Assembly (NCBI RefSeq): GCF_020073745.1 | Contig: NZ_JAIRAU010000035.1 | Location: 62,001-126,000, forward strand | Origin: Nannocystis pusilla | GTDB lineage: Bacteria > Myxococcota_A > Polyangia > Nannocystales > Nannocystaceae | Reading direction: 5' to 3' | DNA length: 64,000 nucleotides | Shown: one piece after another, positions 11,964-20,397 of the stretch | Position numbering within the stretch: position 1 is the first letter of the stretch | Layout: each line of letters begins with the position of its first letter | The notes under the pieces: model-generated | Told to the model about the DNA's origin: nothing | The model's input: the letters and a program-made list of their open reading frames with translations, nothing else | Database searches by the model: none | Position numbers and translations under genes: made by a program

Positions 11964-12857
11964 GTGCCCCTCGACGCCACCCGTCGCCGCGCCGCCGTCC
12001 TGCTCGGCGTCTTCGGCCTCGTCGCCGCCGTCGAGTGGATCGCCGCCGCGCGGGCCTATCGCCCGCTCCTCTCCGCCGCAGACTGGGACGCCGCCGCCGC
12101 GGCCCTCGCCGCGCTCCCGGCCGACGAGCCGGTGCTCCTCGCCGACGACTGGCTCGGCCCTGTCGCTCGCCGCCACCTCCCCGCCTTGCAGCGCTCGCTG
12201 GGCCGCCCCGACCTGCACGGCGCGCCGCGCTTCCACGTCCTCGCGCTCGGCGAACCGCTGCGCCCCGACCTCCGCGCCGACCTCGACGGACTCGCCCTCG
12301 AGCCGCTCGGCGTCGACGACCTCGGCCCGCTCGCCCTGCATCACTTCGCCGCCCCTGCTTCGGGACATGTCCTGTGGGACATCCTCGATCAGCCCGCCCT
12401 GCTCCCCGCCGATCGCCACGGCCCGTGCAAGAAGGCGCAGAAGACGTGGGTCTGCAAGCAGGGCCGCGTCACCGCGCGCTGGGCCGAGGTCGGCTACCGC
12501 CCGCGGCGCTGCCTCGCCCTCGACATGAGCGACGGCGCCGCCTTCGAGCTGCGGGGTCGCGTCGAGCTCGGCGCGCGCCTGCGCGGCCACCTCGGCTTCA
12601 CCGACTTCAACGGCCGCCTGCGCAACGACGCCCCCGCCGTCGTCGAGCTCGAGGTCGACGGCGTCCCACGGGCGCGCTGGCTCGTCAGCGACAACCAGGG
12701 CTGGGCCGGCTTCGAGCTCGCCACCGCCCCGGGCCCGGCCGAGCTCACCGTCCGCGTCACCAGCCTGCTCGCCGGCACCTTCACCCCCGGCGGCTACGAC
12801 CCCGACGCGCGCCGCGTCCCCTGCCTCGACCTGCGCGCCCTCACGGAGCCCGCGTGA
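11964..12857 (+). CDS. Single-pass membrane protein, partner of the glycosyltransferase below
   Basis: 297 residues from GTG 11964. One N-terminal helix (AAVLLGVFGLVAAVEWIAAA) anchors it and the rest appears exported. The soluble part resembles the periplasmic domain that often ends GT-C mannosyltransferase-like proteins (ADEPVLLADDWLGPVARRHL, RFHVLALGEPL), followed by a beta-sandwich-like domain (ELRGRVELGARLRGHLGFTDF, GWAGFELATAPGPAELTVRV). Its stop overlaps the next start by GTGA, so it probably works with that membrane protein. Function is inferred from context only. A palindrome copy at 12365 encodes SGHVLWDIL. Confidence 0.72.
   Translation: MPLDATRRRAAVLLGVFGLVAAVEWIAAARAYRPLLSAADWDAAAAALAALPADEPVLLADDWLGPVARRHLPALQRSLGRPDLHGAPRFHVLALGEPLRPDLRADLDGLALEPLGVDDLGPLALHHFAAPASGHVLWDILDQPALLPADRHGPCKKAQKTWVCKQGRVTARWAEVGYRPRRCLALDMSDGAAFELRGRVELGARLRGHLGFTDFNGRLRNDAPAVVELEVDGVPRARWLVSDNQGWAGFELATAPGPAELTVRVTSLLAGTFTPGGYDPDARRVPCLDLRALTEPA
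12365..12384 (+). repeat. Palindrome family copy
   Basis: ACATGTCCTGTGGGACATCC inside the 11964 gene. Confidence 0.85.
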
Positions 12858-14590
12858 CTCGCCGCCTCACCGCGCTCGTCGCCGTCGCGCTCGGCCTCGT
12901 CGTCGTCCTCCTGCTCGCCCGCGGCCACCGCGACGTCGGCTACGTGCGCGACGAGGGCATCTACTTCCACGCCAGCCGCGCCTACGCCGACTGGGCCGTC
13001 CGCGGCCTGCGCTCGCCCTCCGCCCTGTTCGACCGCGCCGCCCGCGACCGCGCCTTCGCCGTCAACCACGAGCACCCGGCCTTGATGAAGCTCGCCGGCG
13101 GCCTGTCCGCTCGCCTGTTCTCTGCGCCAGGTCCCGAAGGACAGCCGGCCGAGGCCCGCGCCCAGGCCGGCCTGCTCCCGCTCGTGCCCGAGGGCGCCGC
13201 CATGCGCCTGCCCGCCCAGCTGCTCGCCGGCCTCGGCGTCGTCCTCCTGGCCCTCGCCGGCGCCGCCCTCGCCCGTCCCCGGGGGCATGTCCTTGGGGAC
13301 ACCTCACCGCCGCCCCCGGACCTGTCCCCAGGGACATGGACCATCCACCCGCTCGTCCCCGCCCTGCTCGCCGCCCTGTGGTTCATCGGCCTGCCGCACG
13401 TGTGGTTCCACGCCGGCCTCCACTGCTTCGACGTCCCGGTCGCCGTCCTCACCCTCGCCGTCGTCCTCTGCTACCGCCGGGCCCTCGCCTCGTGGCGCTG
13501 GTCGCTGCTGCTCGGCCCGTTGCTCGGCGTGGCGATCTCCGTCAAGCACAACGCCCTCTTCGTCCCCGTCCTGCTCGGCGTCCACTACCTCGCCAGCCTC
13601 GCGCTCGCCCGTCGGCGCCCCAGCCGCGGCCAGTGGCTCCCGCTGCCGTTCCTCAGCATGGCCCTGCTGGCCCCGCCGACCGTGCTCGCGCTGTGGCCGT
13701 GGCTGTGGCGCGACCCGCTGGTCCGCCTCGGCGAATACTTCGAGTTTCACCGCCTCCACGCCTATTACAACACCGAATACCTCCACATCAATTACAACCA
13801 GCCCCCGCTGCCGTGGAGCTACCCGTTCGTCCTCACCTGGGCGACCGTCCCGACCGCGCTGCTGCTGCTGGCCGGCCTCGGCCTCGTCCTCGCTGTCCGC
13901 AAGGACCTGTCCGCAAAGCCACCCGCCGATCTCCCCGCCAACACCTTCGCCGCCCCCCTGCGCGGCCACCCCGCGCGCGACGGCCTGCTGTGGGCGCTGT
14001 TCGGCCTGTTCCCGCTGCTCCTCATCAGCCTGCCGAGCATCCCGATCTTCGGCGGCACCAAGCACTGGCTGACCGCCTACCCCTTCCTCGCCCTCGCGGC
14101 CGCGTTCGCCTACGTCACCCTGTGGCGCGGCCTCGCCCCGACCGGCCGCCTGCGCCACCTCCCCGCCGCCCTGCTCCCGCTGCTGCTCGTGCCCGCGCTG
14201 TGGAGCACCGCCCACGGCCACCCCCACGGCCTCTCGCAGTACGCCCCGCTGGCCGGCGGCGCCCGCGGGGCCGCCGACCTCGGGCTCCTGCGCGGCTTCT
14301 GGGGCGGCGCCGTCGCCCCGCTGCTCGACGACATGTCCCGGCGGCCAGGTCCGCTCTACCTCCACGACCTCCACGAGCTCGCCCGCCTGCAGTACGAGCG
14401 CGAGGGCCGCTGGCCGCCCGGCCTCGCCGGCGCCCCGCTGTCCCGCGCCCGCGCCGGCCTGCTGTTCCACGAGCGGCACATGCTTTCCAACGAGGTCGAC
14501 CTGTGGAACCACTTCGGCACCACCGCCCCGGTCGACGTCGTCACCCTGGACGACGTCCCCCTCACCAGCCTCTACGCGGGCGGCAATTGA
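12854..14590 (+). CDS. Polytopic GT-C (PMT/GT39-like) glycosyltransferase
   Basis: 578 residues, GTG overlapping the preceding stop. About ten hydrophobic helices. The first loop DVGYVRDEGIYFHASRAYADW carries the acidic pair expected of GT-C lipid-sugar-dependent enzymes, and VNHEHPALMKL fits the PMT_2/dolichyl-phosphomannose family. Further marks are HVWFHAGLHCFDVPV, ISVKHNALFVPVLLG and GGTKHWLTAYPFLAL. Predicted to transfer a sugar from a polyprenyl phosphate to an acceptor outside the membrane; substrate unknown. It holds five palindrome copies (13127, 13285, 13320, 13892 and 14331), the densest set in one gene apart from the 38961 gene, all in loops between helices. Confidence 0.82.
   Translation: MTRRLTALVAVALGLVVVLLLARGHRDVGYVRDEGIYFHASRAYADWAVRGLRSPSALFDRAARDRAFAVNHEHPALMKLAGGLSARLFSAPGPEGQPAEARAQAGLLPLVPEGAAMRLPAQLLAGLGVVLLALAGAALARPRGHVLGDTSPPPPDLSPGTWTIHPLVPALLAALWFIGLPHVWFHAGLHCFDVPVAVLTLAVVLCYRRALASWRWSLLLGPLLGVAISVKHNALFVPVLLGVHYLASLALARRRPSRGQWLPLPFLSMALLAPPTVLALWPWLWRDPLVRLGEYFEFHRLHAYYNTEYLHINYNQPPLPWSYPFVLTWATVPTALLLLAGLGLVLAVRKDLSAKPPADLPANTFAAPLRGHPARDGLLWALFGLFPLLLISLPSIPIFGGTKHWLTAYPFLALAAAFAYVTLWRGLAPTGRLRHLPAALLPLLLVPALWSTAHGHPHGLSQYAPLAGGARGAADLGLLRGFWGGAVAPLLDDMSRRPGPLYLHDLHELARLQYEREGRWPPGLAGAPLSRARAGLLFHERHMLSNEVDLWNHFGTTAPVDVVTLDDVPLTSLYAGGN
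13127..13146 (+). repeat. Palindrome family copy
   Basis: CCAGGTCCCGAAGGACAGCC, encodes PGPEGQP in a loop of the GT-C protein. Confidence 0.75.
13285..13304 (+). repeat. Palindrome family copy
   Basis: GCATGTCCTTGGGGACACCT, encodes GHVLGDTS. The next copy follows after 15 bp in opposite orientation. Confidence 0.85.
13320..13339 (+). repeat. Palindrome family copy
   Basis: ACCTGTCCCCAGGGACATGG, encodes DLSPGTWT. Paired with the copy at 13285. Confidence 0.85.
13892..13911 (+). repeat. Palindrome family copy
   Basis: GCTGTCCGCAAGGACCTGTC, encodes AVRKDLSA in a charged loop. Confidence 0.7.
14331..14350 (+). repeat. Palindrome family copy
   Basis: ACATGTCCCGGCGGCCAGGT, encodes DMSRRPGP. Confidence 0.8.
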
Positions 14591-14620
14591 CCGGCCCCTC
14601 GACACCGGCGCAGACACTCC

Positions 14621-14640
14621 ACATGCCTCTTCGGGCAGGT
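14621..14640 (+). repeat. Palindrome family copy, intergenic
   Basis: ACATGCCTCTTCGGGCAGGT between two convergent genes. There is no T run, so it is not a standard terminator, though the position would suit one. Confidence 0.8.
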
Positions 14641-14645
14641 CGGTA

Positions 14646-15281
14646 TCATTCCAGCTCGCTCTGGTGAAGGACCCGCCCGAGGATGAAGGTCTTGGCGAGC
14701 AGCAGATCGGTGGCGACGCGATGGTGCCCGTCCACGACCATCACTTGCCCGTGCCTGGTCCGCCAAAAGCACGGGTGGCGCAGGAACTCGTACTCTCGCG
14801 GCTCCGGCCAGGTCGCCTCCACCGCCGCCAGATCGCGCAGCGGGTCGTAGTCCGGGTCACCGATGACCTCGTCACGCAGCGCCGGCTTCTTGTCGGGATG
14901 GAACAGGTTGTGAGCCACGAGGCTGTGGCGGATGTGGGTCTGGATCGCGTGGAGCGGCCCGGCGAGGTCGACTTCTTCCAGCGGACGCCACGACCAGGTC
15001 TCCGCCGCGCGGAGCCTCTCCATGCCCGCGGGCGAGTCGAGCAACGCCGACGATCGGTCGGCCGCCGAGGCGAAGCCGTACTCGGTCGCTTCGAACCGTG
15101 CAACACCGCTCCTCAGGCCGGCGATCACGCGCCGGAGGGCCCCCGCGGCCACCTCGTGCGTCACGCCGTGGGCCTCGCTCACTCGCCGCGCGAGGCGCTG
15201 CTCGCGTTGCTCCCAGGTCTCGCGCGGGTCTCTCAGGCCCCGTTCGTGGGGGGCGAGCGGGTCACAATTGTACCAGGGCAT
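14646..15281 (-). CDS. ParB/sulfiredoxin-like fold protein, function unknown
   Basis: 211 residues from ATG 15281, which has AGAAGG as ribosome site. The C-terminal third contains MVVDGHHRVATDLLLAKTF, the DGHHR signature of ParB/Srx-type nucleotide-binding or nuclease folds, near the end of the protein rather than at the start. The N-terminal part is helical and basic (RETWEQREQRLARRVSEA). No second Par gene or partition site is near, so a chromosome role is unlikely. It could be a stand-alone regulatory or nuclease-fold protein. Confidence 0.7.
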   Translation of the reverse strand: MPWYNCDPLAPHERGLRDPRETWEQREQRLARRVSEAHGVTHEVAAGALRRVIAGLRSGVARFEATEYGFASAADRSSALLDSPAGMERLRAAETWSWRPLEEVDLAGPLHAIQTHIRHSLVAHNLFHPDKKPALRDEVIGDPDYDPLRDLAAVEATWPEPREYEFLRHPCFWRTRHGQVMVVDGHHRVATDLLLAKTFILGRVLHQSELE

Positions 15282-15476
15282 CCATCCACCTTCTCTCGAG
15301 TCGAAGCGCCGAGACCTCCGGCGCCGCGCCTCGATCGCGCCCAGCTTGCCACACGCGAGGACGCATGACCACCCGCGAGCGTCGCGCACAGGACGAACCA
15401 CGAATCGCCGGCGTGGTCGACGAGCCGGCGAGCAAGACACACCGGGAGTGACGGCAGCCCGCGCGCCCGCGGGCGC

Positions 15477-17030
15477 CTACCTGCGCACATATTCGTGCTG
15501 CACGCCGGTCCACGGCGTCACCATCCCCGCCGCCGACATATAGCCCGTCATCGGCAGCACCCGCGCCGCCCCGGCCAGCGTGCGCCCGGCCGCGTAGCGT
15601 CGCCGGAGCGAGCGCCGCAACCACGGCGGCGGCTCGCCGTCGACCCAGATCGCCGCGAACTCGCCGCGCTCGACCGCCGCCGCCAGCGTCGCCTCGATCG
15701 CCTGCTGCCTGTCCTTCGGGACATCGTTGATCCCCATCGACCCCACGTGCCCCGGACCGCCGGCGAGCACGCTCCACCACGGCCGGTGCAGCGCCAGGAT
15801 CGGCCGCGGCTCGGCCTGGAGCTCGGCCCGCAGCGCGGCCGCCTGCGCGCGCAGCTCGGCCGGCGGCAGCGTGCGCGCAGGGTCCTGGCGCGTGTAGCTG
15901 TCCCGCAGACCAGCCAGCCCGTGGTCCTGGATCGGCTGATAGCGCGGCTCGATCACCAGCGCGAACACCAGCTGCGCCGCCACCAGCCCGAGCGCCGGCG
16001 CCTCGCCGCGGCCGATCGGCAGCATCACCGCCAGCCACGCCGCCGCGAAGCAGACCCCCGGCATGAACGCGTTCGGCTCGGCCCACTGCGTCGAGTAGCC
16101 GAGCGCCGACACCAGCAGCCCCGCCGCCGCGATCACGCCCCAGTACGCCGGCCCCTTCCACCTGCCCTCTCGGCCATGTTCTTTGAGTACTTTCCAATCG
16201 GACAGCCGACGCGCCGACGCCCACGCCGCCAGCACCGCCAGGAACGGCGCCGCGTGGACGAACATGCCCCACGTCTTGCGCCAGAAGCGGGCCGCGTTGA
16301 ACGCGTGCGCCTGGTGCAGCTCGTAGATGTACGTCCACAGCCGCCCCTCGGTGAGCCACTGCCCGAGCAGCACGCCGCCGCCGTCGATCGCCGCGATCGT
16401 CGCCGCGTACACCCAGACCACGCGCGGCGCCACGATCAGCCCCGCCGCCCCGCTCGCCAGCACGAACACCGCCGCCGTCTGCTTGGCCCAGAACGCCGCC
16501 GCCACCAGCACGCCCGCCGCCACCGCGCGCCGGCGGCTCTTGCCCGCGTGGCGCAGCGCGACGAGCCCCCACAGCATCAGCGCCAGGAACAGGCTGTCCG
16601 CGCGGGCCACGTCGTACCAGCGAAACGTGAACACGTAGCCCGAGAGGAACAGCCCGACCGCCGCCGCCGCGTGCGCGCGCGGCTTGCCCTCGAGCCGCAC
16701 CAGCCGCCACAGCCCCCACGCCACCGCCCCGATCGCCGCGATGCTCACCGCCCGACCGAGCGCGTAGCCGAGCGGCAGCACCCAGCCGAGCACCGCCAGC
16801 ACCGCCGGATACAGCGGCGTGTACAAAAACGGCACGAACTCCGCCGACGGCTCGGGATAGATCGCCTGCCCCTGTTGCAGGCGCAGCGCCGTGTGCAGGC
16901 TGCCGCCCTCCATCCATTCGAGCTCGAGCGGAAAGCCGATCCTGCCGGCGAACACGATCAGCAGCACGAGCACCCACAGCCCGGCCAGCCCGACCACGAG
17001 CGCCCGCGAGCGCGCCACCCACACGCTCAC
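15477..17030 (-). CDS. Polytopic glycosyltransferase-like membrane protein
   Basis: 517 residues from GTG 17030, with about eleven hydrophobic helices. The first outer loop has LELEWMEGGSLHTALRLQQG, the acidic loop of GT-C enzymes, followed by YPEPSAEFVPFLYTPLYP. The C-terminal tail is soluble (ILALHRPWWSVLAG, GEFAAIWVDGEP). The GTG at 17030 overlaps the stop of a duplicated gene-end remnant; an in-frame GTG at 17066 would add 12 residues from that remnant and is less likely. Same strand as the next GT-C gene and probably co-transcribed. Substrate unknown. Confidence 0.8.
   Translation of the reverse strand: MSVWVARSRALVVGLAGLWVLVLLIVFAGRIGFPLELEWMEGGSLHTALRLQQGQAIYPEPSAEFVPFLYTPLYPAVLAVLGWVLPLGYALGRAVSIAAIGAVAWGLWRLVRLEGKPRAHAAAAVGLFLSGYVFTFRWYDVARADSLFLALMLWGLVALRHAGKSRRRAVAAGVLVAAAFWAKQTAAVFVLASGAAGLIVAPRVVWVYAATIAAIDGGGVLLGQWLTEGRLWTYIYELHQAHAFNAARFWRKTWGMFVHAAPFLAVLAAWASARRLSDWKVLKEHGREGRWKGPAYWGVIAAAGLLVSALGYSTQWAEPNAFMPGVCFAAAWLAVMLPIGRGEAPALGLVAAQLVFALVIEPRYQPIQDHGLAGLRDSYTRQDPARTLPPAELRAQAAALRAELQAEPRPILALHRPWWSVLAGGPGHVGSMGINDVPKDRQQAIEATLAAAVERGEFAAIWVDGEPPPWLRRSLRRRYAAGRTLAGAARVLPMTGYMSAAGMVTPWTGVQHEYVRR
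15707..15726 (+). repeat. Palindrome family copy
   Basis: GCCTGTCCTTCGGGACATCG; the complement encodes NDVPKDRQ in the tail of the membrane protein. Confidence 0.85.
15896..15915 (+). repeat. Palindrome family copy, degenerate
   Basis: AGCTGTCCCGCAGACCAGCC inside the same gene. Confidence 0.55.
16160..16179 (+). repeat. Palindrome family copy
   Basis: ACCTGCCCTCTCGGCCATGT; the complement encodes EHGREGRW. An AT-rich patch (TTCTTTGAGTACTTTCCAAT) follows immediately. Confidence 0.75.
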
Positions 17031-17180
17031 GGCCCCGCCCCCTCGCTGAATGTTTTTATCACGCACCCGCGCACCCGCCGCAAATCATGACACCAGCGCT
17101 CGCTCTCCCGGCGAGCGGCGCCCTCGCGACCCCCCACGCACCCCTCATTCCTCCTCACGGCCCCGCTCCGTCGCTGAATG
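17028..17180. repeat. 25-bp imperfect direct repeat at a gene junction
   Basis: Positions 17028-17052 and 17156-17180 match at 23 of 25 bases. Each includes a gene-end signature on the minus strand: FSEGAGP-stop for the first and FSDGAGP-stop for the second. The second is the true end of the 17155 gene. The first is a vestigial copy of that end directly ahead of the 15477 gene. This looks like a small duplication at an overlapping gene boundary. Confidence 0.65.
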
Positions 17181-18747
17181 GCCCGACCGTGCGACCGCGC
17201 GGGCGCAGGCAACAATAATAGCCGACATCGAGCACACCGCCCGGCTCGCGCGCGTCGGCCACCGGCCCCGGCTCGACGCACGCCCATTGCATGGTGCGCC
17301 CGAACCCGCGGCTCTGCGCCGCGGCCGGCGACGGCCGCCGCGGCCCGACGTGGCCGACGTGACACAGCAGATCCGGGTCGCGCGCCAGGATCACCGCCTG
17401 CGGTGCCATCAATTGGTGCCCCGGCCGCGCCCGCGTCTGCGGCTTCACCTCGACCTGCCGCGGCCACGGATCGACCAATCCATAGACATCGACCGCGCGC
17501 AGCCGCGACGCGTACGGCAGCGCCCCCGCCGCCCCGACCGTGATCGTCGTGTCCGCCGGCAAATGTTCGCGCATCCAGGACCCGACGTGCACCCGCTCGC
17601 GCGCGAAGCGGTCCATCGCCGTCACGCCCTCCCAGCGCCCGTCGAGCCACCCGGCCGGCGTCGCCCGATCGATTTTAACACGTTCACGCGACATGACCCC
17701 GAGGACAGCCGCCAGCGCCACGCCGACCAGCGCGGCGACCAGCGGGCCGCGGCGCCCGAGCCAGCGCTCGCCGGCCTCGATCAGCAGCCAGCCGACCAGA
17801 CCGGCCGTCAGGGCCGTCGCCACCACCAGGAAGCGCCCGTAGGCCATGAAGTCGCCGCCGACCGACCACGCGTAGCCAAGCACCGCCGCGGCCGGCAGCA
17901 CCAGCGCCGCGTGGCGCGGGCGCAGCAGCAACGCCAGCGGCGCCAGCCACACCAGCCGCAGCGCGCTCGCCCACGCGCCCACGTACGCCGCCCCGAACGT
18001 GTCGCGCAGCAGCCGTCCGTGGCGCTTGATCGTCCACGTGTTCGGCAGCCACTCCCCGTAATACGCGTAGCGCAGCAGCAGGTGCCCGAGCAGCGGCCCG
18101 GCCGCCAGCGCCGCCGCGATCAGCGCCTCGCGCGGGCGCGGCAGCCGATCGCGTGTGCCCCGGAGGACATGTCCCAACATCCATGTCCCGACGAACACGC
18201 CGATCGGCAGCACCGCGTCGAGGCGGGTCAGCCCGGCCAGGGCCGTCAGCAGTCCAGCCGCCCGCCAGCGCCCGCTCGCCGCCGCCGCCATCGCCGCCAG
18301 CGCCAGCGCGGCCGCCCACGCCGTCTCGAGCCCGCCCTGGGCCCACACCACGTACTCCGGCGCGGCCGCCAGCAGCGCCGCCGGGATCAGGTCGGCGACG
18401 CGCCACGGCCCGCTCGCCCCGCGCAGCGCTCGCACCAGCACGACCGTCGCCGCCGCCCCGGCCAGCGCCCCAAGCTGCGTCAGCCACGGGGCCAGCGCCT
18501 CGGGCGGCGCTCCGAGACATGTCCCGAAGGCCAGCACGAGCACCCACAGGAAATTCGTATAGCCCTCGACCCGCTCGCCGAGGTTGTACTCGAGCGCCCC
18601 GTGCTCGGCGAGGTTCCACGCGTAGCGGAACGAGATGTACGCGTCGTCGCAGATGAACCGCCACGCCTGCGCGTGCAGCAGCAGCGCCGCGGCGATCGCG
18701 ACCGCCGCGGCGACGAACGCCCTGTGCCCGCGCGCTGCCGCCATCAC
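17155..18747 (-). CDS. Polytopic glycosyltransferase (AftB/PMT-like)
   Basis: 530 residues. The GTG overlaps the stop of the PilT-like gene by GTGA. The N-terminal DDAYISFRYAWNLAEHG and GERVEGYTNFLWVL are the signature of a GT-C group that includes mycobacterial arabinofuranosyltransferases; the DD pair is the likely catalytic base. About ten helices follow, then a soluble C-terminal domain (DTTITVGAAGALPYASRL, AVDVYGLVDP) typical of this family's periplasmic end. Probably decorates a cell-surface glycan or lipid; substrate unknown. Palindrome copies at 17691, 18153 and 18517. Confidence 0.82.
   Translation of the reverse strand: MMAAARGHRAFVAAAVAIAAALLLHAQAWRFICDDAYISFRYAWNLAEHGALEYNLGERVEGYTNFLWVLVLAFGTCLGAPPEALAPWLTQLGALAGAAATVVLVRALRGASGPWRVADLIPAALLAAAPEYVVWAQGGLETAWAAALALAAMAAAASGRWRAAGLLTALAGLTRLDAVLPIGVFVGTWMLGHVLRGTRDRLPRPREALIAAALAAGPLLGHLLLRYAYYGEWLPNTWTIKRHGRLLRDTFGAAYVGAWASALRLVWLAPLALLLRPRHAALVLPAAAVLGYAWSVGGDFMAYGRFLVVATALTAGLVGWLLIEAGERWLGRRGPLVAALVGVALAAVLGVMSRERVKIDRATPAGWLDGRWEGVTAMDRFARERVHVGSWMREHLPADTTITVGAAGALPYASRLRAVDVYGLVDPWPRQVEVKPQTRARPGHQLMAPQAVILARDPDLLCHVGHVGPRRPSPAAAQSRGFGRTMQWACVEPGPVADAREPGGVLDVGYYCCLRPRGRTVGPFSDGAGP
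17691..17710 (+). repeat. Palindrome family copy
   Basis: ACATGACCCCGAGGACAGCC; the complement encodes GVMSRE. AT-rich codons (GATTTTAACA) lie 15 bp away. Confidence 0.75.
18153..18172 (+). repeat. Palindrome family copy
   Basis: GTGTGCCCCGGAGGACATGT; the complement encodes GHVLRGT. A partial second ACATCCATGTCC follows. Confidence 0.75.
18517..18536 (+). repeat. Palindrome family copy
   Basis: ACATGTCCCGAAGGCCAGCA; the complement encodes LAFGTCLG in a membrane helix. Confidence 0.75.
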
Positions 18748-20309
18748 ATCGACCGACGCAGCGCCTCGGGGTCCTGCGCCGCGCTCATCGCCGCCTCGAG
18801 CGACACCTTGCGCGCGCGCACCAGCGCCGCCAGCGACTGCTCGAGCGACACCATCCCGTCGGCGCGGCCGGTCTGGATCGCCGTGGCGATCTGGTGCCCG
18901 CGGCCCTCGCGGATCTGCGCCGCCACCGCCGCCGTCACCAGCATCTTTTCAAACGCCACCGCGCGCTCGCTCGGGCGCGCCGTCGGCACCAGCACCTGCG
19001 TCACGATCGCGCGCAGCGTCCCGGCCAGCTGCAGCCGCACCTGGGTCTGCTGGTGGCCGGAGAAGCCGTCGATGATGCGGTCGACCGCCATCGCCGCGCC
19101 GGCCGCGTGCAGCGTCGACAGCACGAGGTGGCCCGTCTCCGCGGCCGTCAATGCGGCCGAGATCGTCTCCGGGTCGCGCATCTCGCCGAGCAGGATGACG
19201 TCGGGCGCCTCGCGCAGCGACGCGCGCAGGCCCTCGGCGAAGCTCGCCACGTCGCGGCCGACCTCGCGCTGGTGGATCAGCGACCGCCTGCTCGTAAAGA
19301 CATGTTCGATCGGGTCCTCGAGCGTCACCACGTGCTTCGCCGCCGTGCGGTTGACGTGCTCGACCAGCGCCGCCAGCGTCGTCGACTTGCCCGAGCCCGT
19401 CGGCCCGGTGAACAGCACCAGCCCCGCCGGGTAGCCGACCAGCGCCGTGAAGTCGTCCGGCAGCCCGAGCTCGGCCAGCGTCGGCGCCTTGTCGCGCACC
19501 GGCCGGAGCGCCGCCGACAGCCCGCGCTGCTGGCGGAACAGGTTGGCGCGGAAGCGCAGCCCACCGAGGTCGAGCGCCGCGTCGACGCTGCCCGTCGCGC
19601 GCAGCCGGGCCCGCTGCTCCGGCCCCAGCACCCTGGCGAACAGCGCCAGGATCGCCGCCTCCGTCGCCGGCACCCCGATCTCCCGCAGGTCGCCGCCCGA
19701 ACGGACCCGCGGCGCCAGCCCCGTCGAGAAGATCACGTCGGCCGCGCCCTCCCAGTGGGCCCGCTGCAGCACCCCGCGCAGCTCGTCGGCCAGCCGCTGC
19801 GCCTCCTCGTCGGGCTCTTCGGACATGTCCCCCACGACAGGCGCAGGCACCGAGACCGGCGGCTCGTGGATCGCCGGCTCGCTCGCGCGCGTCGGCGCCG
19901 GCGGCCGCACCGGGGCCGGCGTCGCGGCCGCGCGCACCGGCGGGAGGTCGGGCACCGCTCGCATGTCTGTCGGGACAGGTCTCGAAGGACCTGTCCCTGC
20001 GGCCACTCGCGCCTTGGCCAGGCTGAGGTGGTAGCGGCCGCCGTCGATCTTGAGCTCGCCGGAGAAGCGCTGGCCCTCGAAGGTGTGCTCGACCTTGACC
20101 GCCTTGCGGGCGTCGAGCTCCTGGCGCTGCTCGGCGCTGATGAGGTCTTCGAAGAACATCCCCATCATCTCGTGGCTGATCTTCGGCATCGACAGCGGCA
20201 CGTCGGCGCCGGCGCGCTTGAGCGAGGGGACGCGGTCGGAGGCGAGGACGAGGCCGTCGGCCTTCTGGGCGTCGAGGATCTTGAGCAGCGAGTCGATCGC
20301 GGCAGCCAT
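18744..20309 (-). CDS. PilT-like type IV pilus retraction ATPase with extra N-terminal domain
   Basis: Hexameric secretion-type ATPase, 521 residues against about 350 for PilT. Walker A is GPTGSGKSTT (about 297-306). The Asp box region is HVVTLEDPIEHVF, Walker B is DVILLGEMRDPETI and the His box is GHLVLSTLHAAGA. Ahead of the usual PilT N-terminal domain (ELRGVLQRAHWEGAADVIF) stands another 100-residue domain of similar style (LLKILDAQKADGLVLASDRV to DGGRYHLSLAK), joined by a Pro/Ala-rich linker. The linker holds three palindrome copies. TATACC ends 7 nt before the ATG. The downstream GT-C gene overlaps by GTGA. Could power pilus retraction or a related system. Confidence 0.88.
   Translation of the reverse strand: MAAAIDSLLKILDAQKADGLVLASDRVPSLKRAGADVPLSMPKISHEMMGMFFEDLISAEQRQELDARKAVKVEHTFEGQRFSGELKIDGGRYHLSLAKARVAAGTGPSRPVPTDMRAVPDLPPVRAAATPAPVRPPAPTRASEPAIHEPPVSVPAPVVGDMSEEPDEEAQRLADELRGVLQRAHWEGAADVIFSTGLAPRVRSGGDLREIGVPATEAAILALFARVLGPEQRARLRATGSVDAALDLGGLRFRANLFRQQRGLSAALRPVRDKAPTLAELGLPDDFTALVGYPAGLVLFTGPTGSGKSTTLAALVEHVNRTAAKHVVTLEDPIEHVFTSRRSLIHQREVGRDVASFAEGLRASLREAPDVILLGEMRDPETISAALTAAETGHLVLSTLHAAGAAMAVDRIIDGFSGHQQTQVRLQLAGTLRAIVTQVLVPTARPSERAVAFEKMLVTAAVAAQIREGRGHQIATAIQTGRADGMVSLEQSLAALVRARKVSLEAAMSAAQDPEALRRSM
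19823..19842 (+). repeat. Palindrome family copy
   Basis: ACATGTCCCCCACGACAGGC in the linker region of the PilT-like gene (complement encodes VVGDMSEE). Confidence 0.8.
19961..19980 (+). repeat. Palindrome family copy
   Basis: GCATGTCTGTCGGGACAGGT, overlapping by 6 bp with the next copy, in the linker of the PilT-like gene. Confidence 0.8.
19975..19994 (+). repeat. Palindrome family copy
   Basis: ACAGGTCTCGAAGGACCTGT, overlapping the copy at 19961. Together they encode GPSRPVPTDM on the complement. Confidence 0.75.
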
Positions 20310-20397
20310 CGCGGCGGGTATAGCGCGAGGTCCGGCCCCCTCGCCAGTGCTCCCGGCACGATGCGCGCGCAGCCGGGTCGTGGCATCGTCCGGGCGC

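Noticed and set aside
14621-14640. Palindrome copy as a standard terminator
   Set aside because: It lies between convergent genes but has no following T run. The same motif occurs inside genes, so termination is unlikely to be its main role.
14646-15281. Chromosome-partition ParB gene
   Set aside because: Only the short DGHHR-type motif is shared. No ParA, no HTH domain and no parS-like sites are nearby.
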